Positions 7,366 to 12,521 of a DNA stretch of 14,844 bases are shown here, one piece after another. The translations under genes and the position numbers were made by a program. The notes below the pieces were generated by a model. The model ran no database searches. It saw nothing but the letters and a program-made list of their open reading frames with translations, and had not been told where the DNA came from. The DNA is from an uncultured Clostridia bacterium (GTDB taxonomy: Bacteria; Bacillota; Clostridia; Oscillospirales; Acutalibacteraceae), in NCBI GenBank assembly GCA_958436475.1, contig CAUBKG010000052.1, forward strand, positions 1 to 14,844, written 5' to 3'. Position 1 is the first letter of the stretch, and each line of letters opens with the position of its first letter.

Positions 7366-7490
7366 AAGGAGGAAACTGATATGACTGCTCCGGCATATTT
7401 TGCATAGCAGAGGCTATTGCAAGTAAAAAAATATGTGATAGCCTTTGCGGATCCTTCTGATCAAAAGTAAGGAGATGCAAAATGAGCTAT
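7366..7490 (+). promoter_or_regulatory. Leader module copy A: micro-ORF plus two competing hairpins before the CD3324-family gene
   Basis: Parts in order: SD AAGGAGG (7366-7372); micro-ORF 7381-7407; hairpin 1, GCAGAGGCTAT (7407-7417) with ATAGCCTTTGC (7438-7448), 11 bp including one G-U, 20-nt loop; hairpin 2, TTTGC (7444-7448) with GCAAA (7477-7481) and TCCTT (7452-7456) with AAGGA (7469-7473), separated by a symmetric 3x3 internal loop. Hairpin 2 buries the SD (AAGGAG, 7469-7474) and the bases next to ATG 7482. TTTGC belongs to both hairpins, so their full forms exclude each other. A second copy is at 7874-7995. No poly-T follows hairpin 1, so control at translation rather than transcription is inferred. 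Confidence 0.7.
7381..7407 (+). CDS. Putative leader peptide MTAPAYFA
   Basis: Eight codons then TAG, with AAGGAGG 8 nt upstream, one of the best ribosome binding sites in the window. The counterpart at 7887-7910 reads MNTPYFA. Both keep Pro and end Tyr-Phe-Ala-stop; the final Ala codon differs synonymously (GCA/GCG), and the length difference is exactly one codon. The G of the TAG is the first base of hairpin 1, so a ribosome at the stop would cover its 5' arm. Too short for any enzymatic role; a regulatory translated leader is inferred. Confidence 0.6.
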   Translation: MTAPAYFA

Positions 7491-7757
7491 AGAAAAGCCG
7501 ACGAGCTTCTGCCGGCTGAAATAATCCAATTAATTCAGCAGTATGTAGACGGTGCATGTATTTATATTCCCAGAAAAGAAGCTTCCCGAAAGAAATGGGG
7601 AACCGGCACGGGAATTCGGGAACAGCTGCATGCGCGGGATACGAAGATCTATGCGGAATCCCTCAGGGGAGCAAAAAACGCAGATCTCGCTGAAAAATAT
7701 TTTTTATCTGAGAAAAGCATTCAGCGGATCATATATAAAATCAAACAGGAAATTTAA
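7482..7757 (+). CDS. CD3324 family protein (small HTH protein)
   Basis: 91 residues. QLIQQYVDGACIYIPRKEA near the N-terminus and a C-terminal helix-turn-helix (about residues 66-86, NADLAEKYFLSEKSIQRIIY) are characteristic of the CD3324 family, small clostridial proteins related to the Mor-type HTH fold. DNA binding and transcriptional control are likely; targets are unknown. ATG 7482 has AAGGAG 7 nt upstream (7469-7474), and that SD is inside the predicted hairpin 2 of leader A. The gene is clearly more AT-rich than the metG operon before it, and its leader is shared with the next gene. A terminator at 7761-7803 follows directly, so it is probably its own unit or the end of read-through from upstream. 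Confidence 0.87.
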   Translation: MSYRKADELLPAEIIQLIQQYVDGACIYIPRKEASRKKWGTGTGIREQLHARDTKIYAESLRGAKNADLAEKYFLSEKSIQRIIYKIKQEI

Positions 7758-7760
7758 GGG

Positions 7761-7803
7761 TGAGCCGATACAGGAAGCTGTATCGGCTTACTTTCTTTTT
7801 TAT
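7761..7803 (+). terminator. Rho-independent terminator after the CD3324-family gene
   Basis: AGCCGATACAG (7763-7773), GAAG loop, CTGTATCGGCT (7778-7788): 11 perfect bp, extendable by two more pairs, followed by ACTTTCTTTTTT. It begins 3 nt after the stop. It separates the CD3324 gene from the second leader copy, so the DUF1062 gene needs its own promoter or read-through. Confidence 0.9.
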
Positions 7804-7873
7804 AAAAACTTGAGGTTTAAAAAAACAACACGGATGTTTTAAAATAGAAACGCTGTGGCACTGTTAACCCGAC

Positions 7874-7995
7874 AAGGAGGGTATGTATGAACACTCCATA
7901 TTTTGCGTAGCAAAGGCTATTGCAAATAAAAATAAAAATGTGATAGCCTTTGCGAATCCTTCTGATCAAAAGCAAGGAGATGCAAAATGTGCTAT
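7874..7995 (+). promoter_or_regulatory. Leader module copy B: micro-ORF plus two competing hairpins before the DUF1062 gene
   Basis: Same architecture as 7366-7490. SD AAGGAGG (7874-7880); micro-ORF 7887-7910; hairpin 1, GCAAAGGCTAT (7910-7920) with ATAGCCTTTGC (7943-7953), 11 perfect bp; hairpin 2, TTTGC (7949-7953) with GCAAA (7982-7986) and TCCTT (7957-7961) with AAGGA (7974-7978) around a 3x3 internal loop, hiding the SD of ATG 7987. Between copies the stems are conserved while loops vary: one arm base changes A to G and still pairs as G-U. Similarity runs to the first codons of each gene (MSY versus MCY), then stops. No strong promoter is visible after the 7761-7803 terminator; only weak AT-rich candidates (for example TAAAAT at 7840-7845). 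Confidence 0.7.
7887..7910 (+). CDS. Putative leader peptide MNTPYFA
   Basis: Seven codons then TAG; AAGGAGG lies 6 nt upstream (7874-7880). Counterpart of the 7381-7407 micro-ORF, sharing Pro and the terminal Tyr-Phe-Ala. An overlapping ATG at 7883 opens a longer frame into the DUF1062 gene, but copy A has no ATG at the matching place, so the short frame is the conserved one. Confidence 0.6.
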   Translation: MNTPYFA

Positions 7996-8586
7996 TCAAA
8001 AACGAATCAATATATCATTATGCCAACAGGATCATATCAGATTATCCGCCAATGCCCCGGCTGTGCCGGCAAATCTTTTTATCAAAGCACAAACAAATTC
8101 CGAATAAATGCAAATGGAAATCGGATTGACGTGTGGTTGATTTATCAATGCGAAAAATGCGGCCACACTTATAACATGACGGTTTATGAGCGCGTAAATC
8201 CCGGTAATATTTCTAAGCCGGAGTACGAAGGACTTCTTCGAAATGATAAAAAGCTTGCCCTTCAATATGGAAATGACAAGCAATGCCTGCTTGCGAACAA
8301 AGCGGAAATCGATTGGAATCATATATCGTATAAGATTGTTGGCAGTGACACGGGAGTGTTTCATAAGGGGGATTGCATTGAACTTCAAAACCCTTATGAA
8401 TTAAAGCTGCGGGCAGATAAAGTGCTTCCAGAGATATTGCACGTCACACGGAGCAAGATAAAACAGCTCCTCAAACTGGGCCTGATAGAACCGGAGCAAA
8501 GCTTTTTAGGGAAAGTAACCAGAGTCGCAATAAACGGGGACATCAGCAAAGCGGGCAGCGCGCCGCTCTGTGGGGAAAGCATATAA
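7987..8586 (+). CDS. DUF1062 domain-containing protein
   Basis: 199 residues. The N-terminal half has two CxxC pairs, C23/C26 (QCPGCAGKS) and C55/C58 (YQCEKCGHTY), which should form a zinc ribbon; KFRINANGNRIDVWLIYQCE between them is the hallmark of DUF1062. The C-terminal part (about residues 146-178, HVTRSKIKQLLKLGLI) looks like a small helical nucleic-acid-binding motif, somewhat like S4. The family function is unknown; RNA or DNA binding is inference. ATG 7987 has AAGGAG 7 nt upstream, inside the SD-hiding hairpin of leader B. The gene is much more AT-rich than its neighbours and uses codons (ATA, AAA, TTA) that are scarce around it, suggesting transfer together with the CD3324 gene. A 14-bp hairpin terminator follows at 8619-8649. 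Confidence 0.87.
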   Translation: MCYSKTNQYIIMPTGSYQIIRQCPGCAGKSFYQSTNKFRINANGNRIDVWLIYQCEKCGHTYNMTVYERVNPGNISKPEYEGLLRNDKKLALQYGNDKQCLLANKAEIDWNHISYKIVGSDTGVFHKGDCIELQNPYELKLRADKVLPEILHVTRSKIKQLLKLGLIEPEQSFLGKVTRVAINGDISKAGSAPLCGESI

Positions 8587-8618
8587 TCTGAAGAAATCAA
8601 TATTTTCCCCTGCAAAAG

Positions 8619-8649
8619 AGCCCGTGGCATCTAAAAGATGCCACGGGCT
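8619..8649. terminator. Bidirectional terminator between the DUF1062 and FAD oxidoreductase genes
   Basis: AGCCCGTGGCATCT (8619-8632), AAA loop, AGATGCCACGGGCT (8636-8649): 14 perfect bp. On the minus strand it is followed by CTTTTG, on the plus strand by TCTATAT. It sits between convergent genes and probably serves both. Confidence 0.88.
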
Positions 8650-8725
8650 TCTATATAGCGCCAATTTAAAAATAAAAGCTTCCTTGCCCGGCTTCGGTTC
8701 TTTCCTTGCGGGTTTGCACCTATGC

Positions 8726-9976
8726 TCAGGCTTTTATCAGGTTTTCCTTCCTATCCTTGGAAAAAAGGTTGATATCGCGGTTTTTCACGCCCTGGTAATT
8801 TTCGAGGATCAGGCGGCTTGCAAGCTCCGCGAAGGCAATGCCGTTTTCGCCCGGGCAGAGCGCGCGGATCACAGACGGCATCTCCGGCGAGAAGCCGATA
8901 ACCGGAAGATTATCCGTTGTTTCCGGCATCAGCGTAGAAAAACGGTAAGCGGGCTTGATGGCACGGATACCCTTGAGCATGCCGCGCAGGCGTTTATCCA
9001 GCTCCTCGTATTTCTTTTCAACAATGCGTGAAATAGGAAGCATGCCGCCGAAGCGCCCTTCCAGATTCATCAGCCGCGCGGCGAGCCCGCAGATTATGAT
9101 GCGGTTATCCGGCGTGGTGCGGAGCGTAACGGTTTGAGGCGTGATATCGAACAGCACGGCGCGGTCCTTCCAGCCCTCAAAGCCCTGCACCGGTTCGGTT
9201 ACGAGGCAGAAGTTGGTTTTGGTATTGGAAATATCCATGCTCTCGGCTTCCCTTGCGCCGTAAGCGTATATCACGTGCTTTGCACAAATATCAAAATGAG
9301 TGGAGCAATTCAGGCGCACGCCGTCCTTCTCCTCATACACCTTGGTTACTTTCGTATTTTCATAAATGCGCGCGCCTCTTCCGGCAGCGTCGCTGACGAG
9401 CGCCTGGGTGAAGCGGTAGGGGTTCATTTCCAGCACCGCGTTTTTGCAGAGCAGGCCGGTATCCAGCTCGAAGGAATAATCAAACATCGCTTCCGAAGAA
9501 TCGATCAGTTCCACGTCAAATCCGTTGTGCCGCTCAATGAGGTATTCCTGCCGGAAGGCGGTTCCCATGCGCGGGTCGGATGTAAACTGGAGCGCATCCC
9601 TCCGGGTGGTTTCCACCGGCATGGCGAGGCTTCCGCATAATTCCTCGAGGCGGTTTACCGATTCGCGGAGCATCTGGAACACGCGCACGGCGGCGTCTGT
9701 TCCGATCTTCCTTTCCAGCAGGCTGATGCCGCCGGAAACCGAATAATCCGCAATGCCGAGTGCCGCGGAGGACATCCCATACCCCACCGGCTCGCTCGAA
9801 ATGAGCACCGTATCCACGCCCGCTTCTGCAAAGCGCTGGGCGCACAGCGCGCCGGTCGCGCCCCCTCCGATGACCACAACATCGCATTTCTCATCCCGGT
9901 CCAGCCAGGGGTACTGCGCGGCCGGCTCTTCCACCTTCGTCCAATAGGGAGTTCCATCTATCGTTTTTTCCTGCAT
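8726..9976 (-). CDS. FAD-dependent oxidoreductase, DAO (glycine/D-amino acid oxidase) family
   Basis: 416 residues. A Rossmann dinucleotide fold starts at about residue 32 (CDVVVIGGGATGALCAQRFA, GxGxxG at 37-42). The C-terminal DAO signature is DNLPVIGFSPEMP followed by CPGENGIAFAELASRLI. The N-terminal stretch with PYWTKVEEPAAQYPWLDRDE is like other DAO-family amine or amino-acid oxidases. It probably oxidises a small amine or amino acid using FAD; the substrate cannot be told. No signal peptide or membrane segment; no Cys-rich region. ATG 9976 has AAAGGA 11 nt upstream on the minus strand. It is a single gene, convergent with DUF1062 and divergent from the two-component genes. No strong promoter was recognised; the upstream 10021-10047 stretch contains three CCGG tetranucleotides. 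Confidence 0.87.
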   Translation of the reverse strand: MQEKTIDGTPYWTKVEEPAAQYPWLDRDEKCDVVVIGGGATGALCAQRFAEAGVDTVLISSEPVGYGMSSAALGIADYSVSGGISLLERKIGTDAAVRVFQMLRESVNRLEELCGSLAMPVETTRRDALQFTSDPRMGTAFRQEYLIERHNGFDVELIDSSEAMFDYSFELDTGLLCKNAVLEMNPYRFTQALVSDAAGRGARIYENTKVTKVYEEKDGVRLNCSTHFDICAKHVIYAYGAREAESMDISNTKTNFCLVTEPVQGFEGWKDRAVLFDITPQTVTLRTTPDNRIIICGLAARLMNLEGRFGGMLPISRIVEKKYEELDKRLRGMLKGIRAIKPAYRFSTLMPETTDNLPVIGFSPEMPSVIRALCPGENGIAFAELASRLILENYQGVKNRDINLFSKDRKENLIKA

Positions 9977-10047
9977 AATGATTCGTCCTTTCCTGATTTT
10001 TATTAGCTTTCCTGCTTTGTTTCCGGTTTATTCGCCGGTTCTCCGGA

Positions 10048-10076
10048 TTGTGAAAAGATTCGATCTGTGGTATCCT
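10048..10076 (+). promoter_or_regulatory. Sigma-A promoter for the 10083-10144 transcript
   Basis: TTGTGA (10048-10053), 17-nt spacer, TATCCT (10071-10076). The predicted start is near 10083. It is oriented toward the response-regulator gene, but a terminator lies at 10118-10144. Confidence 0.55.
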
Positions 10077-10082
10077 AAGAAG

Positions 10083-10144
10083 GTAACTTGCGTTGCCCGG
10101 TCCTTGTAGGCAAAGGAAAAAACGGAGCTTGGAGCCGTCTTTTT
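10083..10144 (+). ncRNA. Candidate small RNA or terminated structured leader
   Basis: About 60 nt between a promoter and a terminator with no ORF. TTGCC (10093-10097) can pair with GGCAA (10109-10113). Loop bases CCTT or TCC could pair downstream with AAGG or GGA, giving a possible H-type pseudoknot followed by an A-rich strand that is also the 5' arm of the terminator. That layout is riboswitch-like, but no known consensus fits. Alternatives: an independent sRNA, or an attenuated 5' leader of the two-component genes. Confidence 0.4.
10118..10144 (+). terminator. Rho-independent terminator upstream of the response regulator
   Basis: AAAAACGG (10118-10125) with CCGT-C-TTTTT (10135-10144), 9-nt loop; an alternative fold uses GCT/AGC inside. 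The GC part of the stem is short (4-6 bp), so strength is moderate. Confidence 0.6.
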
Positions 10145-10265
10145 CCCGCCTCCCCCACGGAGCGCCAATTATTTATAAAAACCAAACAAATCATTCAAAG
10201 AAAATTCATTTTTTTCCTTTTGTGATATTGTATGATAGGTGCAGAGAAAAAAAGGAGGGTGCCAC

Positions 10266-10952
10266 ATGGCAAGGTATAAGATCCTCGTTGCGGACGACGA
10301 CCCCAACATCTGCGAGCTGCTGCGGCTGTATCTCGAGAAGGAAGGGTATGAAGCGGTGATCGCCGCAAACGGCGAAGAGGCCGTTTCCCTGTTTTTAAAG
10401 GCTTCTCCCGACCTCGTGCTGCTGGACATCATGATGCCGAAGCTCGACGGCTGGCAGACCTGCAAGCGCATCCGCGAAACGAGCGACTGCCCCATCATTA
10501 TGCTCACGGCAAAGGGCGAGGTGTTCGACCGGGTGCTGGGGCTCGACCTCGGCGCAGACGATTACATCGTCAAACCGTTCGATACGAAGGAGGTCATCGC
10601 CCGCATCAAAGCGGTGCTCCGACGCACCGCCGCTCCCGCCGAGCCCGAGGTGAAGGAGGTTTCCTATGAAAAGCTCATCATCAACCTCACCAACTACGAG
10701 CTTTGGGTGGACGGCAGGCAGATCGACACGCCGCCGAAGGAGCTCGAGCTCATCTACCATCTGGCGAGCAACCCCAACCGCGTGTTCACGCGCGACCAGC
10801 TGCTGGATGAAATTTGGGGCTATGATTACTACGGCGACTCCCGCACGGTGGACGTCCACGTAAAGCGCCTGCGCGAAAAGCTCGAAGGCGTTTCGGATAA
10901 ATGGGCGCTCAAAACCGTTTGGGGCGTGGGATATAAATTCGAGGTCCGATAA
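10266..10952 (+). CDS. OmpR/PhoB-family response regulator
   Basis: 228 residues. The receiver domain (about 1-120) has the acidic pocket D10-D12, phospho-acceptor D54 in VLLDIMMPKLDG, Thr in MLTAKGE and Lys in DDYIVKPF. The winged-helix DNA-binding domain (about 130-228) shows PPKELELIYHLASNPNRVFT, SRTVDVHVKRLREKL and the final VWGVGYKFE. It is a transcription factor activated by phosphorylation from the kinase encoded 3 nt downstream. ATG 10266 is chosen over the in-frame ATG at 10239 because AAGGAGG (10252-10258) lies 7 nt upstream and the receiver begins at once. The AT-rich stretch 10145-10250 should hold its promoter; TATGAT at 10231-10236 is a possible -10 with no clear -35. Confidence 0.96.
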   Translation: MARYKILVADDDPNICELLRLYLEKEGYEAVIAANGEEAVSLFLKASPDLVLLDIMMPKLDGWQTCKRIRETSDCPIIMLTAKGEVFDRVLGLDLGADDYIVKPFDTKEVIARIKAVLRRTAAPAEPEVKEVSYEKLIINLTNYELWVDGRQIDTPPKELELIYHLASNPNRVFTRDQLLDEIWGYDYYGDSRTVDVHVKRLREKLEGVSDKWALKTVWGVGYKFEVR

Positions 10953-10955
10953 CCG

Positions 10956-12410
10956 ATGAAAACCAGCCTTTTTAAAAAATACTTTCTTCTGACCTCCTGT
11001 TTTCTCCTCATCGGCTTTACTATCCTCGGCATGCTGCTGGCAGGCTTTCTTGCGAATTTCTGGAGGAATGAAAAGCAGGAACAGCTTTACAACAATATTA
11101 CCAGCATCGCCTCATTATTTGCGCGATCCGTGGGAACCTATAACGGGCAGGGGGTTTTGTATCTTTCCGAAACCACTATCGTTTCCCTCCAGATCGCTTC
11201 CCAGTCCAACGATGTGGATATCTTTATGGTATATCCGGACGGCACTTATCTTTACTGCTCCGATTCCAACACCCCTTCCTGTCCCCACCGAACCTACACC
11301 ATCCCGAAGGATATTGTGGAAAAGGCGATAGACGGTGGGTTCAGCCAAGCTTCCACCTTCGGCAGCATGTATGGTAAGCCGCAGTATGCGGTGGGCGTTC
11401 CTATCCGGACGCAGAGCGGCGTGCTCGTGGGCGCGGCCTTTGCCGCCACCCCTACCGACAGCCTCACCTCCTACACCGCGGATATTTTAAAGATGTTTCT
11501 ACTCGCCGCCGCGATCGTCATCGTGTTTACCTTTGTGGGCGTATATATGATTACCTACCGCCTCGTGCGGCCGCTCCACGCCATGGCGGACGCCGCCAAA
11601 AGCATGAGCCGCGGAGATTTTTCAAACCGCATCCCCGTTACGAGCGACGATGAGATCGGCGCGCTTGCCATTGCGTTCAACAATATGTCGCAGTCGCTTT
11701 CCGCGTCTGAGCAGATGCACCGCAGCTTTATTGCAAACGTATCCCATGAGCTGAAAACGCCCATGACCACCATCGCCGGCTTTATCGACGGCATTCTGGA
11801 CGGCACCATCCCCTACGATAAGCAGAAGCATTACCTGCGGATCGTTTCGGATGAAGTCCGTCGGCTCTCCCGCATGGTTGCTACCATGCTCAACCTCGCA
11901 AAATTCGAGGCGGGCGAGCTGAAGGTGAATCCTTCGAAATTTTCGCTCACCGATCTCGTCTGCCGGACCCTCATCCCGCTCGAACAGCTCATCACCAACA
12001 AGCAGATCGAAATCCGCGGCCTGGAAGACTGCGATTCCGTGGAGCTGACCGCAGACCGGGATATGCTGAGCCAGGCGGTTTACAACCTGATTGACAACGC
12101 TATTAAATTCACGAATCCCGGCGGATATATCGAATTCCGCATCGCCGAAAAAGACGGACGGGTATTTTTCTCCATCCGCAACAGCGGCGCGGGGATCCCC
12201 ATGAACGACCTGCCCCATATCTTCGAGCGGTTCTATAAGAGCGATAAATCCCGCAGCATGGACCGCAAGGGCACGGGGCTCGGGCTTTACATCGTAAAGA
12301 CCATTGTCAGCATGCATCACGGCCAAATCGTTGCAAAAAGCGCAGAGGGCGAATACACCGAATTCGATTTCTGGCTTCCCGAACAAATGGATGATCGGGC
12401 CGGCTCTTAA
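10956..12410 (+). CDS. Membrane sensor histidine kinase with HAMP domain
   Basis: 484 residues. TM1 is at about 10-33; an extracytoplasmic sensor of about 140 residues follows (Cache/PAS-like, with C101 and C109); TM2 is at about 178-200. The HAMP domain (about 200-255) includes RPLHAMADAAKSMSRGDFSN. HisKA has H264 in FIANVSHELKTPMTTIAGF. The ATPase domain has the N box NLIDNAIKFTNP, G1 GAGIP, F box IFERFYKSD and G2 GTGLGLYIVK. It autophosphorylates on H264 and passes the phosphate to the preceding regulator. It starts 3 nt after the regulator stop, with GAGGT just upstream, so the two are co-transcribed. The HtrA-type protease directly downstream suggests an envelope or secretion stress circuit like CssS-CssR-HtrA; that is inference from context. 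Confidence 0.95.
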   Translation: MKTSLFKKYFLLTSCFLLIGFTILGMLLAGFLANFWRNEKQEQLYNNITSIASLFARSVGTYNGQGVLYLSETTIVSLQIASQSNDVDIFMVYPDGTYLYCSDSNTPSCPHRTYTIPKDIVEKAIDGGFSQASTFGSMYGKPQYAVGVPIRTQSGVLVGAAFAATPTDSLTSYTADILKMFLLAAAIVIVFTFVGVYMITYRLVRPLHAMADAAKSMSRGDFSNRIPVTSDDEIGALAIAFNNMSQSLSASEQMHRSFIANVSHELKTPMTTIAGFIDGILDGTIPYDKQKHYLRIVSDEVRRLSRMVATMLNLAKFEAGELKVNPSKFSLTDLVCRTLIPLEQLITNKQIEIRGLEDCDSVELTADRDMLSQAVYNLIDNAIKFTNPGGYIEFRIAEKDGRVFFSIRNSGAGIPMNDLPHIFERFYKSDKSRSMDRKGTGLGLYIVKTIVSMHHGQIVAKSAEGEYTEFDFWLPEQMDDRAGS

Positions 12411-12436
12411 AAAGCCGCCTGTTATCAGATATCCCC

Positions 12437-12476
12437 CTTATCCTTCCCTCTTTCTGTGCAGGATAAGCGGTTTTTT
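12437..12476 (+). terminator. Terminator or attenuator between the kinase and htrA-like genes
   Basis: CTTATCCT (12437-12444) pairs with AGGATAAG (12460-12467), 15-nt pyrimidine-rich loop, then CGG and TTTTTT (12471-12476). The stem has 8 bp and moderate strength. It lies 27 nt after the kinase stop and 45 nt before the protease start. With no obvious promoter in the remaining 45 nt, partial read-through may set the protease level. Confidence 0.7.
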
Positions 12477-12521
12477 AAAAAATCTACGCCGGTGCACAGC
12501 GGCAGAATGGGTGACCTTATT

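Noticed and set aside
7883..8107. 74-codon frame starting at ATG 7883
   Set aside because: It overlaps the leader-B micro-ORF and the DUF1062 start in another frame. Leader A has no ATG at the equivalent place, so the frame is not conserved between copies.
10092..10128. preQ1-I riboswitch
   Set aside because: Overall pseudoknot shape and A-rich strand are similar, but conserved loop and tail bases do not match and the downstream genes are unrelated to queuosine; kept only as an unclassified RNA candidate.
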